A DNA stretch of 64,000 nt from Saccharothrix sp. NRRL B-16348 (GTDB lineage Bacteria; Actinomycetota; Actinomycetes; Mycobacteriales; Pseudonocardiaceae): assembly GCF_001280085.1 (NCBI RefSeq), contig NZ_LGED01000221.1, positions 65,876 to 129,875 on the forward strand. The letters are read 5' to 3'. Of the stretch, positions 16,960 to 25,235 are shown in pieces. Within the stretch, counting starts at the first letter, position 1, and every line of letters begins with the position of its first letter. The notes beneath the pieces are model-generated. The model was not told the origin of the DNA and did no database searches. It was given only the letters and a program-made list of their open reading frames with translations. The position numbers and the translations under genes were made by a program.

Positions 16960-19698
16960 GTGTCCCCTTCGCTGAGCCGACGAGCTCTGTTGCAGGCAGC
17001 GGGTGCGACCGCCGTCGCGTCCGCCCTCCCCGCCGCGGTCGGCGCCGGCACGGCCTCGGCCGCCGTGGTGCCGCCCGTGCGCGGTGACCTCGGTGTCTCG
17101 GCCCGCGCGTTCGACCTCGGCCAGGTGCGCCTGACCGCGAGCCGCTGGCTGGACAACCAGAACCGCACGGTGAGCTACCTGCGGTTCGTCGACGTCGAAC
17201 GGCTGCTCTACAACTTCCGCGCCAACCACCGCCTGTCCACGCAGGGTGCGGCGGCGCTGGGCGGCTGGGAGGCGCCGGACTTCGAGTTCCGCACGCACAG
17301 CCAGGGGCACTTCCTGACCGCGTGGTCGCAGGCGTGGGCCGTGCTGGGCGACACCGTCTGCCGCGACAAGGCCGAGCACATGGTGGCCGAGCTGGCGAAG
17401 TGCCAGGCGAACAACGCGGCGGCCGGGTTCAACGCCGGCTACCTGTCGGGGTTCCCGGAGTCCGACTTCACCTCGGTGGAGCAGGGCACGCGCAAGGGCG
17501 TGCCGTACTACTGCCTGCACAAGACCCTGGCCGGTCTGCTGGACGTGTGGCGCCACATCGGCAGCACGCAGGCGCGTGACGTCCTGCTGCGGTTCGCCGG
17601 CTGGGTGGACTGGCGCACGGCGCGGTTGTCCTACAGCCAGATGCAGGTCACGCTGCGCACCGAGTTCGGTGGCATGAACGAGGTCCTGGCCGACCTGTAC
17701 CAGCAGACCGGCGACGCGCGCTGGCTGACCGTGGCGCAGCGGTTCGACCACGCGGCCGTGTTCGACCCGTTGGCCGCCAACCAGGACCGGCTCGACGGCC
17801 TGCACGCCAACACCCAGGTGCCCAAGTGGGTCGGCGCGGCGCGCGAGTACAAGGCCACCGGCACCACCCGCTACCGCGACATCGCCACCAACGCGTGGAA
17901 CATCACGGTCGCCGCGCACACGTACGTCATCGGCGGCAACAGCCAGGCCGAGCACTTCCGCGCGCCCAACGCCATCGCCCAGTACCTGCGGCCCGACACG
18001 GCGGAGGCGTGCAACACCTACAACATGCTCAAGCTGACCCGTGAGCTGTGGCAGCTGCAACCGGACAACGTCGCGTACTTCGACTACTACGAGCAGGCGC
18101 TGCTCAACCACCTCATCGGCCAGCAGGACCCCGCCTCCGCCCACGGGCACGTCTGCTACTTCACCGCGCTCAACCCGGGCGGGCGCCGCGGCCAGGCCGG
18201 GCCGGTGGTCGGCGGCGGCAGCTTCAGCACCGACTACGGCACGTTCTGGTGCTGCCAGGGCACCGGCGTCGAGACCAACACCAAGCTGATGGACTCGATC
18301 TACTTCCACAACGGCACCACGCTGACGGTGAACCTGTTCATGCCGTCGGTGCTGAACTGGTCGCAGCGCGGCATCACGGTCACCCAGGCGACCAGCTACC
18401 CCGCGAGCGACACCACGACCCTCACCGTCACCGGCAACGCGGCCGGTTCGTGGACCATGCGCGTCCGCATCCCGTCCTGGACCGCCGGTGCGACCGTCAG
18501 CGTCAACGGCGTCGCTCAGAACGTCACCACCACGCCCGGCAGCTACGCGTCCCTGACCCGGTCGTGGACGTCCGGCGACACCGTCACCGTCCGCCTGCCG
18601 ATGCGGGTCGTCCTGCGTGCGGCCAACGACGACCCCGGCGTCTCCGCGATCACCTACGGCCCGGTCGTGCTGTCGGGCAACTACGGCAGCACGTCGTTCA
18701 CCGCCCTGCCCACGCTCGACGCCTCGTCGATCACCCGCACCAGCACCACCGCGCTGGCCTTCACGGCGGTCGCCGACGGCTCCAGGGTGAACCTCGGGCC
18801 GTTCTACGACGCCCACGGCCACAACTACACCGTCTACTGGCGCGCTCCCGGCCAAGGCGGCACGACCACCGCCGGCTACCGGCTGGTCAACGCCTCCAGC
18901 GGCCTCGTCCTCGGTGTGCAGGACATGTCCACGGCGGACGGCGCTTCCGCGTTGCAGTGGAACGACACCGGCACCCCGGACCACAACTGGGCGCTGGTCG
19001 TCGACGGCTCGGCGGTGCGGTTCCGCAACGGCAACAGCGGCAAGGTGCTCGGCGTGCAGGACATGTCGACCGCCGACAACGCCCGCGTGCTCCAGTGGGC
19101 CGACACCGGCACCGCGGACCACCGCTGGACGGTCCTGGACAACGGCGACGGCACCCACCGCATCCGCAACGCCAACAGCGCCAAGCTGCTGGGCATCCTC
19201 AACGGCTCCACGGCCGCGGGCGCGGTGGCCGTCCAGGACCCGGACAACGGCAGCCCGGACAACCGCTGGCGCTTCGTCCCCAACGGCGCGCGGCGCATCC
19301 AGAACCTCAACAGCGGTCTCGTGCTCGGCGTGCGGGACATGTCCACCGCCGACGGCGGCCTGGTCGTGCAGTGGGGCGACAGCGGCACCGCCGACCACCT
19401 CTGGACCGCCGTCCCGGACACCGGCGGGTACCTCAAGCTGCGCAACTCGCACAGCGGCAAGCTCCTCGGCGTCGAGAACGCCGCGACCGCCAACGGCTCC
19501 CGCGTGCTCCAGTGGGCCGACAACGGCACGAACGACCACCTCTGGCGGCTCCGCTACGGCGCGAACGGCTACTTCCGCATCCAGTGCGCCAACGGCGGTC
19601 GCGTCCTCGGCGTCACCGGCGCCTCGTCCACCCCCGGTGCGCAGATCGTCATCTGGGACGACAACGGCACCAACGACCACCTCTGGCGCTTCATCTAG
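16960..19698 (+). CDS. secreted GH127 beta-L-arabinofuranosidase with ricin-type lectin tail
   Basis: 912-residue exported enzyme. The N-terminus has a Tat-like signal (SRRALLQAAG...). Residues about 50-630 match GH127 (DUF1680). By analogy with the Bifidobacterium HypBA1 enzyme, the zinc/cysteine site is visible as Glu349 and Cys351 (TAEACNTYN) and Cys431-Cys432 (WCCQGTGVE), with Glu331 a candidate acid/base. Residues about 640-912 contain six ricin-like QxW repeats of about 47 residues (motifs LQWNDTG, LQWADTG, VQWGDSG and similar), i.e. two beta-trefoil lectin modules that would tether it to polysaccharide. The chosen GTG at 16960 has GGAG six bases upstream; the frame open to 16693 has no better start. 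Followed by a strong terminator. Divergent from GH51. Confidence 0.85.
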   Translation: MSPSLSRRALLQAAGATAVASALPAAVGAGTASAAVVPPVRGDLGVSARAFDLGQVRLTASRWLDNQNRTVSYLRFVDVERLLYNFRANHRLSTQGAAALGGWEAPDFEFRTHSQGHFLTAWSQAWAVLGDTVCRDKAEHMVAELAKCQANNAAAGFNAGYLSGFPESDFTSVEQGTRKGVPYYCLHKTLAGLLDVWRHIGSTQARDVLLRFAGWVDWRTARLSYSQMQVTLRTEFGGMNEVLADLYQQTGDARWLTVAQRFDHAAVFDPLAANQDRLDGLHANTQVPKWVGAAREYKATGTTRYRDIATNAWNITVAAHTYVIGGNSQAEHFRAPNAIAQYLRPDTAEACNTYNMLKLTRELWQLQPDNVAYFDYYEQALLNHLIGQQDPASAHGHVCYFTALNPGGRRGQAGPVVGGGSFSTDYGTFWCCQGTGVETNTKLMDSIYFHNGTTLTVNLFMPSVLNWSQRGITVTQATSYPASDTTTLTVTGNAAGSWTMRVRIPSWTAGATVSVNGVAQNVTTTPGSYASLTRSWTSGDTVTVRLPMRVVLRAANDDPGVSAITYGPVVLSGNYGSTSFTALPTLDASSITRTSTTALAFTAVADGSRVNLGPFYDAHGHNYTVYWRAPGQGGTTTAGYRLVNASSGLVLGVQDMSTADGASALQWNDTGTPDHNWALVVDGSAVRFRNGNSGKVLGVQDMSTADNARVLQWADTGTADHRWTVLDNGDGTHRIRNANSAKLLGILNGSTAAGAVAVQDPDNGSPDNRWRFVPNGARRIQNLNSGLVLGVRDMSTADGGLVVQWGDSGTADHLWTAVPDTGGYLKLRNSHSGKLLGVENAATANGSRVLQWADNGTNDHLWRLRYGANGYFRIQCANGGRVLGVTGASSTPGAQIVIWDDNGTNDHLWRFI

Positions 19699-19710
19699 CC
19701 ACAACCCTCG

Positions 19711-19743
19711 ACTGGTCGGGTGCCGATCCGGCACCCGACCAGT
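19711..19743 (+). terminator. strong hairpin terminator after GH127
   Basis: ACTGGTCGGGTGCCG (19711-19725) pairs over 15 bp with CGGCACCCGACCAGT (19729-19743), loop ATC, starting 12 bases after the GH127 stop codon. Confidence 0.85.
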
Positions 19744-19933
19744 GGACATCAGGTGTCCGGCGTGATGTCCACCCACGACCGGCCGAAAGGTTCGGGACCG
19801 TCCGTCACCGCTGACCGTGCGCTCAGTCCTTCGCCCGTGCGGACCGCGGCCGCCGCCCCTTCGCCTGCCCGTCCGGTCAGGGGCACGGGACGTCCCGCGC
19901 GCGATCCTGGGCTGGGCGAACGAGGGAGGGGGC

Positions 19934-22900
19934 GTGGGGCACCAGGAGGATCGCGAGGCGAACCGGGAGAGTCCGCGGCCACCCCTTGCCGTCGAACGGC
20001 TCGCGACCGGCGCGTCGGTGCGCGCCGACGGGCCGATGGATCCTCGGACGGTCACCGCGCTGCAGGGCGGAGCCGGTAACCAGGCGGTCAGCTCACTGCT
20101 CGGCGCCGAGCTGCGCGGCCGACGTCCGGCTCCTCCGCCGACGGCGCCGCCGGCCACCCCGACGAGGCCGGAGCTCGAGGACGTCCACGTGCCGCCGCCG
20201 GCCGCCCCGGTGAAGCCGGTCGCGGTCCCGGACCTCCCGTCGCCCGTTCGGCCCGCGAAGGCGCCGACACCCCCGTCCGCCGTGCGACACGGGATCGGCG
20301 ACCGACGTCCGACGCAGCCCGCGGCCGTCACCGCACCGCCGGCGGCGGCGGGCGCCCAGCAGGTCGTGGCCGCCGTCGCCGAGGCCGGCGCGGAAGGCCA
20401 GACGACGTTGGCTGCCGCGGTCGACGAGCAGCTCGCGCTGATCGAGACGACGGTCGAGGAGCAGCAGGAGACGATCGAGCAGGAGACCACCGGCGAACTC
20501 GCGTCCGTGGAAGCCGGGTTCACCGCGGCCGAGGGGCAGGTCACGACCGCCATTTCCGGCGTGCAGCAGCGGATGCGCCAAGCCGGGCAGGTGGAGCGGG
20601 CACGGCTGACGGCGTGGTCCGCCGAGGCCGAACGCCGACTCGGCGAGGGCTACGCGACGCGCACCGGGCAGATCCGCGACCTCGGGGCGGCCAAGGGCAC
20701 CGAGGCCGTCACCGCCGCCAACACGGCCGCCGCCGACACCCGCACGCACGTCGACGACCTCGCCGCGCAGGCCCGCACGCGTGGTGCGCAGCGGGCCGCG
20801 TCGCCCGGTGGCGCCGACGCCGAGGCGACCCAGGCCAGGGCGGCGGCCGCGCGCGAGGTCGCCACCGACACCGCCACCCGGATTGCCGAATCGCTCGGCG
20901 ACACCGTGGCGCAGCTGCGCGACCTCGGGCCCGAGACCCGGTCCCAGCTGGTCGACCAGGCCGACGAGATCGCCGAACGGATCCGCGCTCAGCTGCCGAC
21001 GATCACCGCCGCGCTCACCCAGACCACCGAAGGCGCCGGCAGCCAACTCGGCCAGGCGATCTCGGCGGGCTGCTCGGCGCTCACCCGGCTCGGCGCCGAC
21101 GTCGCGGGGCAGCTCGCCGCGATGCGCTCGTCGGTCACGCAGGCGATCCGGGAGCAGGTCGACCTGACCAAGACCTCCGTGCGCGACGCGGGCGCCCAGG
21201 CCCTCGCGGCCGGGCAGGCGCAGCACGACCAGGCCGCGCGGGGCGGTGCCACGCTGCTCGACGGCATCCTCGGCGGGATCGCCAACCGCCGCGTCCGGCG
21301 CGCCGCCGCCGCACGGCTGGCCGGCGAGCTGAGCGCCAAGGTGCGGCAGGGTTTCGGTGACACCGAGCAGCAGGCGCGGATCGCGCTCGCCGAGATCGCG
21401 CAGGCGTTCAGCACGACCGCGGGCGAGGCGCTGGACGCCGTGCGCGCAGCCTCGGGGCAGGCTCGCGAGGAGGCCGCGCGGACCGCGTCCGACGGGCAGG
21501 CGAGCGCCGACGGTCAGGCCGCGTCGTTGGCCGAAGAGCTGACCCGGCTCGTCTCCGGCGCGCAGGAGTCCGGCGACCGGACGATCACCGGCGCGTTCGC
21601 CGGCCTGGACCGGACGATCGCCGACCTCGACGTCCGGTTCGGGCAGGCGCTCGGCCGGTTCCGCGAGGCGCTGGCCCAGCGTGCCGCGGAGGCGACAGGG
21701 CGCGCACAGGCGCCGTTGAGCACGCTCGACGGCCGCATGGACCAAGCGATGCGCGAGGCCGAGGAAGCCACCCGCCGCAGCTGGCTGGAGAACGCGCTGC
21801 GCAGCGTGCCGTGGGGCATGATCGCCGGCCTGGTCGTCGGCCTGCTCGTCACCATCGCGGTGGTCGCGCTGCTCGGCACCGGCATCGGCGCGCTGATCCT
21901 GGCCGGCGCGCTGGCGGGCGCGCTGTCCGCGGCGGCGACCACGCTCACCGACAACGCCGTGCACGGCCGCGACACCAACTGGTCCGAGCTCGGCAAGCAG
22001 ATGGTCGTCGGCGCGATCTTCGGCGCCATCGGCGGCGCGGTCGGCGGTGGCGTCACCGGCGCGCTCGGCGCGGCCGTCGAGCGGCAGCTGCTCACCCAGG
22101 CGGGCGCGTTGGCCATCGGCAAGGCCGCGAACGTCGTCACCGGCGCGACGCTCGGCATCGTCAACAACGTCGTCGCGGGCCGTCCGTGGCACGAGGGCCT
22201 GCTGGTCAACATCGGGATGTCGCTCGCGCTCTCGTACGGGCCGGGCGGGCGGTTCATCGAGAACCTCACCAGCGGCGCCCGCGGTGCGATGGTCGACCGG
22301 GGGCACGCGTTCAACGTGACGCCCGCGGAGATCAACGCCTCCTCCGCGCGGATGCAGGCACGGGCGGACGCCATGCCGGACGTCGCCGTCGACGCCGCTG
22401 TGCCGCACGAGCAGCCCACCGCGCCAGTGGTCGACGAACGCGCCACCGCGCCAGTGGTCGACGAACGCGCCACCGCGCCGGTGGTCGACGAATCCGCTAC
22501 AGCGCCGGTGGTCGACGAACGCGCCACCGTGCCGGAGGGCGATCGGCCGACGATCCCCGGTGGTCCGGAGGAGAACCGGCCGCCGAGCACGGCCGACGAG
22601 CACGCCGACCTGCCGGTCGAGGACCTGCCGGACGGCACGGTCATGCACGACGAGCACCCGATGACCGAGGCCGACGCGCGCGTGATGTACGACAACGCCC
22701 GCCGCGACGCCCCGCACCACGAGGTCGCCGTCTACCGCAACAGCGAGACCGGCGAGTGCATCGTCGTGCAGGGCAACAACGAGTTCGTCGACGCGTACGA
22801 GGGGCGCAACCCGGCGATGCGCGAGTTCTTGGAGGGCAGGCCGGGCGGGCCCGGCCGCTGGGAGCTGGTGGAGCACTCGCACCCGGTCGACCCGGCGAGC

Positions 22901-24079
22901 GGCGTGACGCTGGAGCCGCACCGCTACCCGAGTGGCCGCGGCGGCGACTTCGACGTCGCACGGTCGCAGGCCGAGGCGGGCGGGCAGCCGGTCGAGCAGA
23001 CGATCGGGATCGTCACCGAGCGCGGCAACGAGACCGTCACCTACGGCTACGACCCGACGAACCCGGAGCCGTACTCGCTGACGTACCCGGACGCCCGCGG
23101 GAACCCGGTGACCAAGCGCTTCCGGTCCATGGAGGCGTACGGCGAGTGGTACGAGAACCAGCCGGGCACGGGTGGCGGCACGCCGCACGTCGACGGCGAG
23201 CAGACGCCCACGGCCGCCGCGCCGGGTGAACGGGACGGCGGGACCACGACGACCGCTCCGGAGGAGCCGACGATCGCTCCCGCGGAGCCGCCGGCGCGTG
23301 CGGCGGCCGACCCGGCCGAGATCGACGCGGGCATCCGCCGGGTCCGCGATCTCCTGGCCGAACCGGAGGTCACGGCCGGGCGGCGCGGCAACCGGGCGTT
23401 CGAGCGCGACGTGCAGACCCAGCTGCGCAACCAGGAAGGGCACACGCTGGAGGAGCAGCTCCGAACCGCACGGGCCGACGCGGAAGTCGCGCGCGAGCTG
23501 GGCGATCCGGCTCTGATCGAGGAGTCCCGGCAGCGGCTCGACGTGCTGCGCGCCCAGGTCGAGTCGCTGGAAGGACAGCTGCGCCGGATCACCGAGGGCG
23601 ACCTGCCCGGCGAGCAGGTGGTCGAGGGCCCGGTCGCCGGGGACTCACCCGAGCGAGCCGCCGAACGCGCCCGCGTCGAAGGCTCCGCCGAGGTGCGGGC
23701 GAACTTCCGCCGCCGGGTCGCGCCGGACGAGGTGGTCGGCGCTCCGGCCGCCGAGGGCGGCACCGGCCAGACCGGGCACGCGCGTTCGGGCCACGGCTGG
23801 TCGGCGCAGATGCAGGCGGACCTCCTGAACCGGCCCGACCGGGTGTTCACCGGCTTGAACAGCGACGGCAGGCCCGTCGACATCTACTATCGCGACAACG
23901 GTGACGTGGCGATCACGGTCGCGGGCCGCAAGGAGGAAGTCATCACCGCTTACGGGCCTTCGGATCCGGACGGCACGGGCACCTTCAACGACGTCTCGAA
24001 GTGGGCGGGCAAGCCCGGTTACGTGGAGATCAACCCGCGCAACGGCCGTCCCCTCCGTCCCGGGGGCGCCGGTGAGTGA
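19934..24079 (+). CDS. large polymorphic-toxin-like protein (eCIS-style leader, JAB-like domain, C-terminal toxin)
   Basis: 1381-residue protein, GTG start with GGGAGGGGG upstream. Order of parts: an N-terminal segment ending ALQGGAGNQAVSSLL (about residue 40-55), a short motif typical of DUF4157/contractile-injection-associated cargo proteins; a Pro-rich linker; a long Ala/Gln-rich helical region (about 130-620); a Gly/Ala-rich hydrophobic stretch (about 625-780, AGLVVGLLVTIAVVALLGTG) like the membrane-passage regions of polymorphic toxins; four 9-residue TAPVVDERA-type repeats (about 829-864); a JAB/JAMM-like domain (about 900-1070) with HSHP near residue 980 and PSGRGGD; a second charged helix; and a C-terminal module (about 1280-1381: SGHGWSAQMQADLL, VDIYYRDNGDVAITV). 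The last resembles BECR-fold RNase toxins by eye. No signal peptide. The immunity candidate overlaps its stop. Confidence 0.7.
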   Translation: MGHQEDREANRESPRPPLAVERLATGASVRADGPMDPRTVTALQGGAGNQAVSSLLGAELRGRRPAPPPTAPPATPTRPELEDVHVPPPAAPVKPVAVPDLPSPVRPAKAPTPPSAVRHGIGDRRPTQPAAVTAPPAAAGAQQVVAAVAEAGAEGQTTLAAAVDEQLALIETTVEEQQETIEQETTGELASVEAGFTAAEGQVTTAISGVQQRMRQAGQVERARLTAWSAEAERRLGEGYATRTGQIRDLGAAKGTEAVTAANTAAADTRTHVDDLAAQARTRGAQRAASPGGADAEATQARAAAAREVATDTATRIAESLGDTVAQLRDLGPETRSQLVDQADEIAERIRAQLPTITAALTQTTEGAGSQLGQAISAGCSALTRLGADVAGQLAAMRSSVTQAIREQVDLTKTSVRDAGAQALAAGQAQHDQAARGGATLLDGILGGIANRRVRRAAAARLAGELSAKVRQGFGDTEQQARIALAEIAQAFSTTAGEALDAVRAASGQAREEAARTASDGQASADGQAASLAEELTRLVSGAQESGDRTITGAFAGLDRTIADLDVRFGQALGRFREALAQRAAEATGRAQAPLSTLDGRMDQAMREAEEATRRSWLENALRSVPWGMIAGLVVGLLVTIAVVALLGTGIGALILAGALAGALSAAATTLTDNAVHGRDTNWSELGKQMVVGAIFGAIGGAVGGGVTGALGAAVERQLLTQAGALAIGKAANVVTGATLGIVNNVVAGRPWHEGLLVNIGMSLALSYGPGGRFIENLTSGARGAMVDRGHAFNVTPAEINASSARMQARADAMPDVAVDAAVPHEQPTAPVVDERATAPVVDERATAPVVDESATAPVVDERATVPEGDRPTIPGGPEENRPPSTADEHADLPVEDLPDGTVMHDEHPMTEADARVMYDNARRDAPHHEVAVYRNSETGECIVVQGNNEFVDAYEGRNPAMREFLEGRPGGPGRWELVEHSHPVDPASGVTLEPHRYPSGRGGDFDVARSQAEAGGQPVEQTIGIVTERGNETVTYGYDPTNPEPYSLTYPDARGNPVTKRFRSMEAYGEWYENQPGTGGGTPHVDGEQTPTAAAPGERDGGTTTTAPEEPTIAPAEPPARAAADPAEIDAGIRRVRDLLAEPEVTAGRRGNRAFERDVQTQLRNQEGHTLEEQLRTARADAEVARELGDPALIEESRQRLDVLRAQVESLEGQLRRITEGDLPGEQVVEGPVAGDSPERAAERARVEGSAEVRANFRRRVAPDEVVGAPAAEGGTGQTGHARSGHGWSAQMQADLLNRPDRVFTGLNSDGRPVDIYYRDNGDVAITVAGRKEEVITAYGPSDPDGTGTFNDVSKWAGKPGYVEINPRNGRPLRPGGAGE
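22418..22525 (+). repeat. four tandem 27-bp coding repeats
   Basis: Units begin at 22418, 22445, 22472 and 22499 (ACCGCGCCAGTGGTCGACG and variants). Each encodes TAPVVDE(R/S)A. The first two are identical at DNA level, so copy number may change by slippage. They form a flexible linker between the hydrophobic region and the JAB-like domain. Confidence 0.85.
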
Positions 24080-24512
24080 CGACCTGATCTTCCGGACGCC
24101 GATCCCGGCTCGGCGCTCGTCCGACGAGTGGACCGCGATCGTGGACCGGCTCGTCGGCACGCTGTCGGACGCGCTCGGGGTCACGTTGCGGGTCGAGGGG
24201 TGGGACGTCGTCGACGACGTCGCGCTGACGTGCCGGGTGGCGACGACGCGGCCGATCGCCGGTCCGCTGGGGATCGGGCTCACCGCGACGATCGGCTTCG
24301 AGGTGATCGAGCGGCGGCCGGTGGTGACCGCGTTCGTGTTCCTCTTCGCCGGGGGGACGAGGCTGGCGTTGCGCGGAGCCGACGAGAGCTACGCGGAACT
24401 GGTCTACGGCACGGACGGCTGGCGGCTCGCGGGCTGGGCCGAGGACGAGTACGGCGAGTTCACGGGCCGCCCCGCACCCCGTCACGACGAGTGGTCAGGT
24501 CGTCGTCCGTGA
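24072..24512 (+). CDS. probable immunity protein for the upstream toxin
   Basis: 146-residue cytosolic protein without signal peptide or membrane segment, family not recognised. Its GTG start overlaps the last eight bases of the toxin gene, so translation is coupled, the usual arrangement of a toxin/immunity pair. The sequence looks like an alpha/beta immunity fold: an N-terminal helix (DEWTAIVDRLVGTLSDALG) followed by alternating strands (TATIGFEVIE, VVTAFVFLFAG), with an acidic C-terminal part (GWAEDEYGEF) suited to a basic nuclease. Assignment rests on position, size and coupling, not on a known Imm family. Its 3' end overlaps the convergent acetyltransferase gene by 53 bp. Confidence 0.6.
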   Translation: MSDDLIFRTPIPARRSSDEWTAIVDRLVGTLSDALGVTLRVEGWDVVDDVALTCRVATTRPIAGPLGIGLTATIGFEVIERRPVVTAFVFLFAGGTRLALRGADESYAELVYGTDGWRLAGWAEDEYGEFTGRPAPRHDEWSGRRP

Positions 24513-25074
24513 TGGGACGGACGGCCCTGCAGGGCGTCCCGACCGCGACCACCATCGGCGGGACGTCCCTGCTGACCACGCTGCCGGCCCCGATGACCGA
24601 GCCGTAGCCGATGCGGACACCCGGCAGGACGACGACGTTGGAGCCGATCCACACCTTGTCCTCGATGACGATCGGTTCCGAGAACCGCGCGAAGTCCACG
24701 CGACGTCCCGGGTGGACAGGGTGTCCCGTTGTCGTGAGCGTGACGTTGGGGGCGATCATGACGCCGTCCCCGATGCGGATCTCGACGTCGTCGACGAACG
24801 CGAGGTTGACGTTCCCGAAGAAGTCGTCACCTATGTGGACGTTGCTCCCGAAACCGGCGCTGAACGGCGAAAGCAGCACGGTGCGCTCGCCGACCGAACC
24901 GAGGATCGCGACGAGCAGCGCCCTCCGCGCCTCGGCGTCACCCGGCGGGGTGTGGTTGTACTCGAAGATGAGATCGGTTCGTCGCCGCGAAGCCTGGAAA
25001 GCCGCCTCGGACTCGGTGTAGACCAGTCCTTGCCGGATCCGGTCCAAGACTTCCTGCTCGTCACTGCCCGGCAC
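24460..25074 (-). CDS. left-handed beta-helix sugar O-acetyltransferase
   Basis: 204-residue acetyl-CoA-dependent transferase of the maltose/galactoside acetyltransferase (LacA/Maa) type. An N-terminal helical segment (LDRIRQGLVYTESEAAFQ... FEYNHTPP) precedes hexapeptide repeats (IGDGVMIAPNVTL, IGSNVVVLPGVRIGYGSVIGAGSVVSRD, split here by coil turns). The His in TTGHPVHPG is the expected catalytic base. Start at GTG 25074 with GGAG nine bases upstream; the frame runs to 25398 but those residues do not resemble the family. Likely detoxifies non-metabolised sugars. Single gene, convergent with the immunity gene and downstream of a terminator. Confidence 0.85.
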   Translation of the reverse strand: MPGSDEQEVLDRIRQGLVYTESEAAFQASRRRTDLIFEYNHTPPGDAEARRALLVAILGSVGERTVLLSPFSAGFGSNVHIGDDFFGNVNLAFVDDVEIRIGDGVMIAPNVTLTTTGHPVHPGRRVDFARFSEPIVIEDKVWIGSNVVVLPGVRIGYGSVIGAGSVVSRDVPPMVVAVGTPCRAVRPITDDDLTTRRDGVRGGP

Positions 25075-25189
25075 GTCGGCGCTCTCCCCCCAGCACGTCG
25101 TACCGGGCCGGTCCCTACCGGCTCGGCCGCCATCGGAAGCCACCATCTCACAGCGGTCAACGGAGTTCGACACGCCTCCAGGTGGATCG

Positions 25190-25229
25190 GGGTCGCCCGC
25201 CCGGCCACGCTGGGGCGGACGGGCGACCC
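25190..25229 (-). terminator. hairpin after the rhamnogalacturonan esterase gene
   Basis: GGGTCGCCCG (25190-25199) pairs with CGGGCGACCC (25220-25229), located just past the minus-strand stop at 25236. Partial extra pairing extends into the loop. Confidence 0.7.
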
Positions 25230-25235
25230 GGGCGC

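Noticed and set aside
19934..20100. DUF4157 metalloprotease-type injection cargo domain
   Set aside because: Only the short GNQAVSSLL-type leader is present; no HExxH motif follows, so I call it leader-like rather than a DUF4157 domain.
16957..20553. 1198-codon open frame on the minus strand
   Set aside because: It is antisense to the GH127-ricin gene, whose motifs, ribosome site and terminator are clear. Long antisense frames are expected at this G+C content. The same applies to 12610-16407 (+), 9669-12061 (+) opposite GH43, 20093-23443 (-) and 42878-43660 (+).
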